Shown here: positions 1-11,583 of the stretch, piece after piece | How the letters are laid out: each line of letters opens with the position of its first letter | Numbering within the stretch: the first letter of the stretch is position 1 | Notes under the pieces: model-generated | What the model was told of the DNA's origin: nothing | Database searches by the model: none | What the model saw: only the letters and a program-made list of their open reading frames with translations | Position numbers and translations under genes: made by a program | Source of the DNA: Auanema rhodensis | Lineage: Eukaryota; Nematoda; Chromadorea; Rhabditida; Rhabditidae | NCBI GenBank assembly: GCA_964057225.1 | Contig: OZ059896.1 | Span: 20,456,501 to 20,520,500 of the forward strand | Direction of reading: 5' to 3' | DNA length: 64,000 nt

Positions 1-24
1 GTTTGAAAAATGATGCATTAGTGT

Positions 25-52
25 ATGTTGAGTTTCCATGTACACTCAACAT
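25..52. other. 9-bp inverted repeat in the invariant block
   Basis: The arms atgttgagt (25-33) and actcaacat (44-52) are perfect reverse complements around a 10-base loop. A second, overlapping pairing joins gtgta (21-25) to tacac (41-45), so two alternative folds compete. The element recurs in essentially every monomer. I saw one arm change at 4244 (position 32) and one at 63227 (position 50). Lying in the most conserved third of the unit makes it a candidate protein-binding dyad or cruciform. That role is inferred. Confidence 0.75.
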
Positions 53-57
53 TGCTT

Positions 58-138
58 CCAAAAACATTTTGACAAAAATTTTTTCGAAAAATTTCAAAAT
101 AATTTAGCAAAAAGTAGATGTTTTTAGATTCCATTTTT
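58..138. other. Clustered A/T tracts, possible bent DNA
   Basis: Runs of four to six A or T lie at about 60-64, 67-70, 74-78, 79-84, 87-91, 96-99, 109-113, 121-125 and 134-138. Several neighbours are 6-8 or 12-14 bases apart centre to centre, so helical phasing is only partial. Curved A-tract DNA is common in satellites and is thought to help heterochromatin packing. Whether this segment is actually curved would need a curvature calculation or a gel-mobility assay. Confidence 0.5.
80..91. other. 12-bp perfect palindrome with central TTCGAA
   Basis: The sequence tttttcgaaaaa is its own reverse complement. The flanking aaa (76-78) and ttt (92-94) extend it imperfectly, because the T run has six bases and the A run only five. 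It is conserved in nearly all copies. Changes were seen at 13769 (position 80) and in the two x-type units, where positions 78 and 87 are altered. Confidence 0.75.
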
Positions 139-202
139 CAAGGCAAAGACGATGGACAATGTTATTCAACGAAAAAATTATTCCTTCAGGGTGAAAATCG
201 AG

Positions 203-224
203 GATATAAGTGTGAACTTATATC
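203..224. other. 9-bp hairpin with GTGA tetraloop
   Basis: The arms gatataagt (203-211) and acttatatc (216-224) are perfectly complementary around gtga. In RNA the loop would be GUGA, a member of the stable GNRA class. The haplotype marker A211 (types e, g, k) removes the closing pair and leaves eight. T209 (type c) breaks an inner pair. I saw no compensating change on the other arm, which argues against strong selection for an RNA fold. A second small dyad, atatca (220-225) with tgatat (228-233), overlaps the right arm. Confidence 0.75.
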
Positions 225-592
225 AGTTGATATCTCGGTGCATTTTTAAGCTAGCGCAAATCTGATAACAGAGATCGACGCAGCTTAAAAATCCGCATCG
301 AATGCACTATACTACATTGAGAAACGCTTAATACAAAAATTAGTTATGATCGTTTGAAAAATGATGCATTAGTGTATGTTGAGTTTCCATGTACACTCAA
401 CATTGCTTCCAAAAACATTTTGACAAAAATTTTTTCGAAAAATTTCGAAATAATTTAGCAAAAAGTAGATGTTTTTAGATTCCTTTTTTCAAGGCAAAGA
501 CGATGGACAATGTTATTCAACGGAAAAAGTATTTCTTCAGGGTGAAAATCGAGGATATAAGTGTGAACTTATATCAGTTGATATCTCGGTGC

Positions 593-643
593 ATTTTTAA
601 GCTAGCGCAAATCTGATAACACAGATCGACGCAGCTTAAAAAT
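593..643. other. Nested 51-base inverted repeat (unit 242-292), shown in monomer 2
   Basis: The outer arms atttttaagct (unit 242-252) and agcttaaaaat (282-292) are 11-bp perfect reverse complements. Past a bulged A253, gcg (254-256) can pair with cgc (279-281). Inside that, atctg (260-264) pairs with cagat (271-275) around ataaca. Copies with G271 (types a, d, e, f) lose a pair of the inner stem. Copies with C247 (i) or C248 (j) each lose one outer pair, without compensation. It is a cruciform or hairpin candidate with no demonstrated role. Confidence 0.7.
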
Positions 644-1053
644 CCGCATCGAATGCACTATACTACATTGAGAAACGCTTAATACAAAAATTAGTTATGA
701 TCGTTTGAAAAATGATGCATTAGTGTATGTTGAGTTTCCATGTACACTCAACATTGCTTCCAAAAACATTTTGACAAAAATTTTTTCGAAAAATTTCGAA
801 ATAATTTAGCAAAAAGTAGATGTTTTTAGATTCCTTTTTTCAAGGCAAAGACGATGGACAATGTTATTCAACGGAAAAAGTATTTCTTCAGGGTGAAAAT
901 CGAGGATATAAGTGTAAACTTATATCAGTTGATATCTCGGTGCATTTTTAAGCTAGCGCAAATCTGATAACACAGATCGACGCAGCTTAAAAATCCGCAT
1001 CGAATGCACTATACTACATTGAGAAACGCTTAATACAAAAATTAGTTATGATC

Positions 1054-3510
1054 GTTTGAAAAATGATGCATTAGTGTATGTTGAGTTTCCATGTACACTC
1101 AACATTGCTTCCAAAAACATTTTGACAAAAATTTTTTCGAAAAATTTCAAAATAATTTAGCAAAAAGTAGATGTTTTTAGATTCCATTTTTCAAGGCAAA
1201 GACGATGGACAATGTTATTCAACGAAAAAATTATTCCTTCAGGGTGAAAATCGAGGATATAAGTGTGAACTTATATCAGTTGATATCTCGGTGCATTTTT
1301 AAGCTAGCGCAAATCTGATAACAGAGATCGACGCAGCTTAAAAATCCGCATCGAATGCACTATACTACATTGAGAAACGCTTAATACAAAAATTAGTTAT
1401 GATCGTTTGAAAAATGATGCATTAGTGTATGTTGAGTTTCCATGTACACTCAACATTGCTTCCAAAAACATTTTGACAAAAATTTTTTCGAAAAATTTCG
1501 AAATAATTTAGCAAAAAGTAGATGTTTTTAGATTCCTTTTTTCAAGGCAAAGACGATGGACAATGTTATTCAACGGAAAAAGTATTTCTTCAGGGTGAAA
1601 ATCGAGGATATAAGTGTGAACTTATATCAGTTGATATCTCGGTGCATTTTTAAGCTAGCGCAAATCTGATAACACAGATCGACGCAGCTTAAAAATCCGC
1701 ATCGAATGCACTATACTACATTGAGAAACGCTTAATACAAAAATTAGTTATGATCGTTTGAAAAATGATGCATTAGTGTATGTTGAGTTTCCATGTACAC
1801 TCAACATTGCTTCCAAAAACATTTTGACAAAAATTTTTTCGAAAAATTTCAAAATAATTTAGCAAAAAGTAGATGTTTTTAGATTCCAGTTTTCAAGGCA
1901 AAGACGATGGACAATGTTATTCAACGAAAAAATTAATTCTTCAGGGTGAAAATCGAGGATATATGTGTGAACTTATATCAGTTGATATCTCGGTGCATTT
2001 TTAAGCTAGCGCAAATCTGATAACACAGATCGACGCAGCTTAAAAATCCGCATCGAATGCACTATACTACATTGAGAAACGCTTAATACAAAAATTAGTT
2101 ATGATCGTTTGAAAAATGATGCATTAGTGTATGTTGAGTTTCCATGTACACTCAACATTGCTTCCAAAAACATTTTGACAAAAATTTTTTCGAAAAATTT
2201 CAAAATAATTTAGCAAAAATTAGATGTTTTTAGATTCCTTTTTTCAAGGCAAAGACGATGGACAATGTTATTCAACGAAAAAATTATTCCTTCAGGGTGA
2301 AAATCGAGGATATAAGTGTGAACTTATATCAGTTGATATCTCGGTGCATTTTTAAGCTAGCGCAAATCTGATAACAGAGATCGACGCAGCTTAAAAATCC
2401 GCATCGAATGCACTATACTACATTGAAAAACGCTTAATACAAAAATTAGTTATGATCGTTTGAAAAATGATGCATTAGTGTATGTTGAGTTTCCATGTAC
2501 ACTCAACATTGCTTCCAAAAACATTTTGACAAAAATTTTTTCGAAAAATTTCAAAATAATTTAGCAAAAAGTTGATGTTTTTAGATTCCATTTTTCAAGG
2601 CAAAGACGATGGACAATGTTATTCAACGAAAAAATTAATTCTTCAGGGTGAAAATCGAGGATATAAGAGTGAACTTATATCAGTTGATATCTCGGTGCAT
2701 TTTTAAGCTAGCGCAAATCTGATAACAGAGATCGACGCAGCTTAAAAATCCGCATCGAATGCACTATACTACATTGAAAAACACTTAATACAAAAATTAG
2801 TTATGATCGTTTGAAAAATGATGCATTAGTGTATGTTGAGTTTCCATGTACACTCAACATTGCTTCCAAAAACATTTTGACAAAAATTTTTTCGAAAAAT
2901 TTCAAAATAATTTAGCAAAAAGTAGATGTTTTTAGATTCCAGTTTTCAAGGCAAAGACGATGGACAATGTTATTCAACGAAAAAATTAATTCTTCAGGGT
3001 GAAAATCGAGGATATAAGTGTGAACTTATATCAGTTGATATCTCGTTGCATTTTTAAGCTAGCGCAAATCTGATAACAGAGATCGACGCAGCTTAAAAAT
3101 CCGCATCGAATGCACTATACTACATTGAAAAACGCTTAATACAAAAATTAGTTATGATCGTTTGAAAAATGATGCATTAGTGTATGTTGAGTTTCCATGT
3201 ACACTCAACATTGCTTCCAAAAACATTTTGACAAAAATTTTTTCGAAAAATTTCAAAATAATTTAGCAAAAAGTAGATGTTTTTAGATTCCATTTTTCAA
3301 GGCAAAGACGATGGACAATGTTATTCAACGAAAAAATTAATTCTTCAGGGTGAAAATCGAGGATATAAGAGTGAACTTATATCAGTTGATATCTCGGTGC
3401 ATTTTTAAGCTAGCGCAAATCTGATAACACAGATCGACGCAGCTTAAAAATCCGCATCGAATGCACTATACTACATTGAAAAACGCTTAATACAAAAATT
3501 AGTTATGATC
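1054..3510. repeat. 7-mer higher-order repeat, copy 1 (a-b-c-d-e-f-g)
   Basis: There are seven distinguishable monomers, 2457 bp in total. The markers in order are T181/C183, then G96 with G172/G178, then G134 with T209, then T133 with C183, then T116 with A211, then G134 with T238 (ctcgttgc), then A211 with C271. The same order returns at 3511, which defines the higher-order unit. Private changes here include position 114 in the d unit (aaaattag, near 2220) and position 326 in the e unit (aaaacactt). Confidence 0.85.
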
Positions 3511-6500
3511 GTTTGAAAAATGATGCATTAGTGTATGTTGAGTTTCCATGTACACTCAACATTGCTTCCAAAAACATTTTGACAAAAATTTTTTCGAAAA
3601 ATTTCAAAATAATTTAGCAAAAAGTAGATGTTTTTAGATTCCATTTTTCAAGGCAAAGACGATGGACAATGTTATTCAACGAAAAAATTAATTCTTCAGG
3701 GTGAAAATCGAGGATATAAGTGTGAACTTATATCAGTTGATATCTCGGTGCATTTTTAAGCTAGCGCAAATCTGATAACAGAGATCGACGCAGCTTAAAA
3801 ATCCGCATCGAATGCACTATACTACATTGAGAAACGCTTAATACAAAAATTAGTTATGATCGTTTGAAAAATGATGCATTAGTGTATGTTGAGTTTCCAT
3901 GTACACTCAACATTGCTTCCAAAAACATTTTGACAAAAATTTTTTCGAAAAATTTCGAAATAATTTAGCAAAAAGTAGATGTTTTTAGATTCCTTTTTTC
4001 AAGGCAAAGACGATGGACAATGTTATTCAACGGAAAAAGTATTTCTTCAGGGTGAAAATCGAGGATATAAGTGTGAACTTATATCAGTTGATATCTCGGT
4101 GCATTTTTAAGCTAGCGCAAATCTGATAACACAGATCGACGCAGCTTAAAAATCCGCATCGAATGCACTATACTACATTGAGAAACGCTTAATACAAAAA
4201 TTAGTTATGATCGTTTGAAAAATGATGCATTAGTGTATGTTGATTTTCCATGTACACTCAACATTGCTTCCAAAAACATTTTGACAAAAATTTTTTCGAA
4301 AAATTTCAAAATAATTTAGCAAAAAGTAGATGTTTTTAGATTCCAGTTTTCAAGGCAAAGACGATGGACAATGTTATTCAACGAAAAAATTAATTCTTCA
4401 GGGTGAAAATCGAGGATATATGTGTGAACTTATATCAGTTGATATCTCGGTGCATTTTTAAGCTAGCGCAAATCTGATAACACAGATCGACGCAGCTTAA
4501 AAATCCGCATCGAATGCACTATACTACATTGAGAAACGCTTAATACAAAAATTAGTTATGATCGTTTGAAAAATGATGCATTAGTGTATGTTGAGTTTCC
4601 ATGTACACTCAACATTGCTTCCAAAAACATTTTGACAAAAATTTTTTCGAAAAATTTCAAAATAATTTAGCAAAAAGTAGATGTTTTTAGATTCCTTTTT
4701 TCAAGGCAAAGACGATGGACAATGTTATTCAACGAAAAAATTATTCCTTCAGGGTGAAAATCGAGGATATAAGTGTGAACTTATATCAGTTGATATCTCG
4801 GTGCATTTTTAAGCTAGCGCAAATCTGATAACAGAGATCGACGCAGCTTAAAAATCCGCATCGAATGCACTATACTACATTGAAAAACGCTTAATACAAA
4901 AATTAGTTATGATCGTTTGAAAAATGATGCATTAGTGTATGTTGAGTTTCCATGTACACTCAACATTGCTTCCAAAAACATTTTGACAAAAATTTTTTCG
5001 AAAAATTTCAAAATAATTTAGCAAAAAGTTGATGTTTTTAGATTCCATTTTTCAAGGCAAAGACGATGGACAATGTTATTCAACGAAAAAATTAATTCTT
5101 CAGGGTGAAAATCGAGGATATAAGAGTGAACTTATATCAGTTGATATCTCGGTGCATTTTTAAGCTAGCGCAAATCTGATAACAGAGATCGACGCAGCTT
5201 AAAAATCCGCATCGAATGCACTATACTACATTGAAAAACGCTTAATACAAAAATTAGTTATGATCGTTTGAAAAATGATGCATTAGTGTATGTTGAGTTT
5301 CCATGTACACTCAACATTGCTTCCAAAAACATTTTGACAAAAATTTTTTCGAAAAATTTCAAAATAATTTAGCAAAAAGTAGATGTTTTTAGATTCCTTT
5401 TTTCAAGGCAAAGACGATGGACAATGTTATTCAACGAAAAAATTATTCCTTCAGGGTGAAAATCGAGGATATAAGTGTGAACTTATATCAGTTGATATCT
5501 CGGTGCATTTTTAAGCTAGCGCAAATCTGATAACAGAGATCGACGCAGCTTAAAAATCCGCATCGAATGCACTATACTACATTGAAAAACGCTTAATACA
5601 AAAATTAGTTATGATCGTTTGAAAAATGATGCATTAGTGTATGTTGAGTTTCCATGTACACTCAACATTGCTTCCAAAAACATTTTGACAAAAATTTTTT
5701 CGAAAAATTTCAAAATAATTTAGCAAAAAGTTGATGTTTTTAGATTCCATTTTTCAAGGCAAAGACGATGGACAATGTTATTCAACGAAAAAATTAATTC
5801 TTCAGGGTGAAAATCGAGGATATAAGAGTGAACTTATATCAGTTGATATCTCGGTGCATTTTTAAGCTAGCGCAAATCTGATAACAGAGATCGACGCAGC
5901 TTAAAAATCCGCATCGAATGCACTATACTACATTGAAAAACGCTTAATACAAAAATTAGTTATGATCGTTTGAAAAATGATGCATTAGTGTATGTTGAGT
6001 TTCCATGTACACTCAACATTGCTTCCAAAAACATTTTGACAAAAATTTTTTCGAAAAATTTCAAAATAATTTAGCAAAAAGTAGATGTTTTTAGATTCCA
6101 GTTTTCAAGGCAAAGACGATGGACAATGTTATTCAACGAAAAAATTAATTCTTCAGGGTGAAAATCGAGGATATAAGTGTGAACTTATATCAGTTGATAT
6201 CTCGTTGCATTTTTAAGCTAGCGCAAATCTGATAACAGAGATCGACGCAGCTTAAAAATCCGCATCGAATGCACTATACTACATTGAAAAACGCTTAATA
6301 CAAAAATTAGTTATGATCGTTTGAAAAATGATGCATTAGTGTATGTTGAGTTTCCATGTACACTCAACATTGCTTCCAAAAACATTTTGACAAAAATTTT
6401 TTCGAAAAATTTCAAAATAATTTAGCAAAAAGTAGATGTTTTTAGATTCCATTTTTCAAGGCAAAGACGATGGACAATGTTATTCAACGAAAAAATTAAT

Positions 6501-6669
6501 TCTTCAGGGTGAAAATCGAGGATATAAGAGTGAACTTATATCAGTTGATATCTCGGTGCATTTTTAAGCTAGCGCAAATCTGATAACACAGATCGACGCA
6601 GCTTAAAAATCCGCATCGAATGCACTATACTACATTGAAAAACGCTTAATACAAAAATTAGTTATGATC
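3511..6669. repeat. 7-mer higher-order repeat, copy 2, expanded to nine monomers
   Basis: The order is a-b-c-d-e-d-e-f-g, which is the previous 7-mer with its d-e pair present twice. The a unit here lacks T181/C183 but keeps G271. The c unit has a T at 4244 (position 32), which breaks the invariant-block inverted repeat. The f unit again has T238, so copies 1 and 2 share descent across the full length. Confidence 0.85.
4564..5967. repeat. d-e dimer duplication (2 x 702 bp)
   Basis: Units at 4564 (d) and 4915 (e) are repeated at 5266 (d) and 5617 (e) with the same markers: T133 with T181/C183, then T116 with A211. Copy 1 of the 7-mer has this pair only once. A single unequal exchange of two monomers explains it. 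Confidence 0.8.
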
Positions 6670-8775
6670 GTTTGAAAAATGATGCATTAGTGTATGTTGA
6701 GTTTCCATGTACACTCAACATTGCTTCCAAAAACATTTTGACAAAAATTTTTTCGAAAAATTTCAAAATAATTTAGCAAAAAGTAGATGTTTTTAGATTC
6801 CAGTTTTCAAGGCAAAGACGATGGACAATGTTATTCAACGAAAAAATTAATTCTTCAGGGTGAAAATCGAGGATATAAGTGTGAACTTATATCAGTTGAT
6901 ATCTCGGTGCATTTTTAAGCTAGCGCAAATCTGATAACAGAGATCGACGCAGCTTAAAAATCCGCATCGAATGCACTATACTACATTGAAAAACGCTTAA
7001 TACAAAAATTAGTTATGATCGTTTGAAAAATGATGCATTAGTGTATGTTGAGTTTCCATGTACACTCAACATTGCTTCCAAAAACATTTTGACAAAAATT
7101 TTTTCGAAAAATTTCAAAATAATTTAGCAAAAAGTAGATGTTTTTAGATTCCATTTTTTAAGGCAAAGACGATGGACAATGTTATTCAACGAAAAAATTA
7201 ATTCTTCAGGGTGAAAATCGAGGATATAAGAGTGAACTTATATCAGTTGATATCTCGGTGCATTTTTAAGCTAGCGCAAATCTGATAACACAGATCGACG
7301 CAGCTTAAAAATCCGCATCGAATGCACTATACTACATTGAGAAACGCTTAATACAAAAATTAGTTATGATCGTTTGAAAAATGATGCATTAGTGTATGTT
7401 GAGTTTCCATGTACACTCAACATTGCTTCCAAAAACATTTTGACAAAAATTTTTTCGAAAAATTTCGAAATAATTCAGCAAAAAGTAGATGTTTTTAGAT
7501 TCCAGTTTTCAAGGCAAAGACGATGGACAATGTTATTCAACGAAAAAATTAATTCTTCAGGGTGAAAATCGAGGATATAAGTGTGAACTTATATCAGTTG
7601 ATATCTCGGTGCATTTTTAAGCTAGCGCAAATCTGATAACAGAGATCGACGCAGCTTAAAAATCCGCATCGAATGCACTATACTACATTGAAAAACGCTT
7701 AATACAAAAATTAGTTATGATCGTTTGAAAAATGATGCATTAGTGTATGTTGAGTTTCCATGTACACTCAACATTGCTTCCAAAAACATTTTGACAAAAA
7801 TTTTTTCGAAAAATTTCGAAATAATTTAGCAAAAAGTAGATGTTTTTAGATTCCAGTTTCCAAGGCAAAGACGATGGACAATGTTATTCAACGAAAAAAT
7901 TAATTCTTCAGGGTGAAAATCGAGGATATAAGTGTGAACTTATATCAGTTGATATCTCGGTGCATTTTTAAGCTAGCGCAAATCTGATAACAGAGATCGA
8001 CGCAGCTTAAAAATCCGCATCGAATGCACTATACTACATTGAAAAACGCTTAATACAAAAATTAGTTATGATCGTTTGAAAAATGATGCATTAGTGTATG
8101 TTGAGTTTCCATGTACACTCAACATTGCTTCCAAAAACATTTTGACAAAAATTTTTTCGAAAAATTTCAAAATAATTTAGCAAAAAGTAGATGTTTTTAG
8201 ATTCCATTTTTCAAGGCAAAGACGATGGACAATGTTATTCAACGAAAAAATTAATTCTTCAGGGTGAAAATCGAGGATATAAGAGTGAACTTATATCAGT
8301 TGATATCTCGGTGCATTTTTAAGCTAGCGCAAATCTGATAACACAGATCGACGCAGCTTAAAAATCCGCATCGAATGCACTATACTACATTGAAAAACGC
8401 TTAATACAAAAATTAGTTATGATCGTTTGAAAAATGATGCATTAGTGTATGTTGAGTTTCCATGTACACTCAACATTGCTTCCAAAAACATTTTGACAAA
8501 AATTTTTTCGAAAAATTTCAAAATAATTTAGCAAAAAGTAGATGTTTTTAGATTCCAGTTTTCAAGGCAAAGACGATGGACAATGTTATTCAACGAAAAA
8601 ATTAATTCTTCAGGGTGAAAATCGAGGATATAAGTGTAAACTTATATCAGTTGATATCTCGGTGCATTTTTAAGCTAGCGCAAATCTGATAACAGAGATC
8701 GACGCAGCTTAAAAATCCGCATCGAATGCACTATACTACATTGAAAAACGCTTAATACAAAAATTAGTTATGATC
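6670..8775. repeat. f/g alternation zone (monomers 20-25)
   Basis: The order is f-g-f-f-g-f. The f units carry G134, G271 and A321; the g units carry A211 and C271. The two central f units (7372 and 7723) also carry G96, otherwise a mark of types b and h. The unit at 7372 has aattcagc instead of aatttagc (position 105), which removes an in-frame stop and opens a chance 63-codon frame. The g unit at 7021 has position 139 changed (ccatttttta). Confidence 0.8.
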
Positions 8776-11583
8776 GTTTGAAAAATGATGCATTAGTGTA
8801 TGTTGAGTTTCCATGTACACTCAACATTGCTTCCAAAAACATTTTGACAAAAATTTTTTCGAAAAATTTCAAAATAATTTAGCAAAAAGTAGATGTTTTT
8901 AGATTCCATTTTTCAAGGCAAAGACGATGGACAATGTTATTCAACGAAAAAATTAATTCTTCAGGGTGAAAATCGAGGATATAAGAGTGAACTTATATCA
9001 GTTGATATCTCGGTGCATTTTTAAGCTAGCGCAAATCTGATAACACAGATCGACGCAGCTTAAAAATCCGCATCGAATGCACTATACTACATTGAGAAAC
9101 GCTTAATACAAAAATTAGTTATGATCGTTTGAAAAATGATGCATTAGTGTATGTTGAGTTTCCATGTACACTCAACATTGCTTCCAAAAACATTTTGACA
9201 AAAATTTTTTCGAAAAATTTCGAAATAATTTAGCAAAAAGTAGATGTTTTTAGATTCCTTTATTCAAGGCAAAGACGATGGACAATGTTATTCAACGAAA
9301 AAATTAATTCTTTAGGGTGAAAATCGAGGATATAAGTGTGAACTTATATCAGTTGATATCTTGGTGCATTTTTAAGCTAGCGCAAATCTGATAACACAGA
9401 TCGACGCAGCTTAAAAATCCGCATCGAATGCACTATACTACATTGAGAAACGCTTAATACAAAAATTAGTTATGATCGTTTGAAAAATGATGCATTAGTG
9501 TATGTTGAGTTTCCATGTACACTCAACATTGCTTCCAAAAACATTTTGACAAAAATTTTTTCGAAAAATTTCGAAATAATTTAGCAAAAAGTAGATGTTT
9601 TTAGATTCCTTTATTCAAGGCAAAGACGATGGACAATGTTATTCAACGAAAAAATTAATTCTTTAGGGTGAAAATCGAGGATATAAGTGTGAACTTATAT
9701 CAGTTGATATCTTGGTGCATTTTTAAGCTAGCGCAAATCTGATAACACAGATCGACGCAGCTTAAAAATCCGCATCGAATGCGCTATACTACATTGAAAA
9801 ACGCTTAATACAAAAATTAGTTATGATCGTTTGAAAAATGATGCATTAGTGTATGTTGAGTTTCCATGTACACTCAACATTGCTTCCAAAAACATTTTGA
9901 CAAAAATTTTTTCGAAAAATTTCAAAATAATTTAGCAAAAAGTAGATGTTTTTAGATTCCATTTTTCAAGGCAAAGACGATGGACAATGTTATTCAACGA
10001 AAAAATTAATTCTTCAGGGTGAAAATCGAGGATATAAGTGTGAACTTATATCAGTTGATATCTCGGTGCATTTTCAAGCTAGCGCAAATCTGATAACACA
10101 GATCGACGCAGCTTAAAAATGCGCATCGAATGCACTATACTACATTGAAAAACGCTTAATACAAAAATTAGTTATGATCGTTTGAAAAATGATGCATTAG
10201 TGTATGTTGAGTTTCCATGTACACTCAACATTGCTTCCAAAAACATTTTGACAAAAATTTTTTCGAAAAATTTCAAAATAATTTAGCAAAAAGTAGATGT
10301 TTTTAGATTCCATTTTTCAAGGCAAAGACGATGGACAATGTTATTCAACGAAAAAATTAATTCTTCAGGGTGAAAATCGAGGATATAAGAGTGAACTTAT
10401 ATCAGTTGATATCTCGGTGCATTTTTAAGCTAGCGCAAATCTGATAACACAGATCGACGCAGCTTAAAAATCCGCATCGAATGCACTATACTACATTGAG
10501 AAACGCTTAATACAAAAATTAGTTATGATCGTTTGAAAAATGATGCATTAGTGTATGTTGAGTTTCCATGTACACTCAACATTGCTTCCAAAAACATTTT
10601 GACAAAAATTTTTTCGAAAAATTTCGAAATAATTTAGCAAAAAGTAGATGTTTTTAGATTCCTTTATTCAAGGCAAAGACGATGGACAATGTTATTCAAC
10701 GAAAAAATTAATTCTTTAGGGTGAAAATCGAGGATATAAGTGTGAACTTATATCAGTTGATATCTTGGTGCATTTTTAAGCTAGCGCAAATCTGATAACA
10801 CAGATCGACGCAGCTTAAAAATCCGCATCGAATGCACTATACTACATTGAGAAACGCTTAATACAAAAATTAGTTATGATCGTTTGAAAAATGATGCATT
10901 AGTGTATGTTGAGTTTCCATGTACACTCAACATTGCTTCCAAAAACATTTTGACAAAAATTTTTTCGAAAAATTTCGAAATAATTTAGCAAAAAGTAGAT
11001 GTTTTTAGATTCCTTTATTCAAGGCAAAGACGATGGACAATGTTATTCAACGAAAAAATTAATTCTTTAGGGTGAAAATCGAGGATATAAGTGTGAACTT
11101 ATATCAGTTGATATCTTGGTGCATTTTTAAGCTAGCGCAAATCTGATAACACAGATCGACGCAGCTTAAAAATCCGCATCGAATGCGCTATACTACATTG
11201 AAAAACGCTTAATACAAAAATTAGTTATGATCGTTTGAAAAATGATGCATTAGTGTATGTTGAGTTTCCATGTACACTCAACATTGCTTCCAAAAACATT
11301 TTGACAAAAATTTTTTCGAAAAATTTCAAAATAATTTAGCAAAAAGTAGATGTTTTTAGATTCCATTTTTCAAGGCAAAGACGATGGACAATGTTATTCA
11401 ACGAAAAAATTAATTCTTCAGGGTGAAAATCGAGGATATAAGTGTGAACTTATATCAGTTGATATCTCGGTGCATTTTCAAGCTAGCGCAAATCTGATAA
11501 CACAGATCGACGCAGCTTAAAAATGCGCATCGAATGCACTATACTACATTGAAAAACGCTTAATACAAAAATTAGTTATGATC
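8776..11583. repeat. 4-mer higher-order repeat g-h-h-i, two copies
   Basis: The copies are 8776-10179 and 10180-11583, 1404 bp each. The h units carry G96, A136, T187 and T236. The second h of each set also has G306 (aatgcgctat) and A321. The i unit has C247 and G293. All these private markers are repeated in both copies, so this is a tandem duplication of the four-unit block. G271 disappears at this boundary and I did not see it again to the right. Confidence 0.85.

Larger units (their letters stand above)
1..351. repeat. Reference monomer (monomer 1, type a)
   Basis: This copy fixes the unit coordinates used throughout. Unit positions 1-95 are nearly invariant across the window. Positions 96-321 hold almost all haplotype markers. 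Positions 322-351 vary occasionally. The landmarks are a 9-bp inverted repeat at 25-52, A/T tracts at 58-138, a 12-bp palindrome at 80-91, a tetraloop hairpin at 203-224, a long nested inverted repeat at 242-292, and a small gcat/atgc hairpin at 295-305. The phase is arbitrary because no array boundary is visible. This copy carries T181, C183 and G271. No convincing half-length internal duplication was found, so the unit does not look like a simple dimer of a roughly 175-bp ancestor. Confidence 0.95.
1..1053. repeat. Monomers 1-3, order a-b-b
   Basis: The first unit is type a. The next two are type b, with G96, T133, G172, G178 and T181. The third also has an A at unit 214 (aagtgtaaac). The a-b pair matches the start of the 7-mer that follows, so this is probably the tail of an earlier rearranged copy entering from outside the window. 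Confidence 0.8.

Noticed and set aside
162-178. CENP-B box-like match on the minus strand (ttcgttgaataac)
   Set aside because: It shares the TTCG half and one further core base with the CENP-B box, but the CGGG half is absent. The match is too weak to claim, and type b copies break the TTCG.
203-210. TATA-like promoter (gatataag, also present on the other strand)
   Set aside because: It is part of a palindromic AT-rich hairpin. No initiator, other promoter elements or transcript evidence are visible, and such matches are expected by chance at 31% G+C.
1-351. tRNA, 5S or other Pol III-type promoter within the monomer
   Set aside because: No convincing A box and B box pair was found on either strand, and no cloverleaf fold is apparent.
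7374-7565. 63-codon open frame beginning at a TTG
   Set aside because: It exists only because one satellite copy has cag where nearly all others have the stop tag at unit 105-107. It has no conservation as a frame and the same sequence is closed in the other copies.
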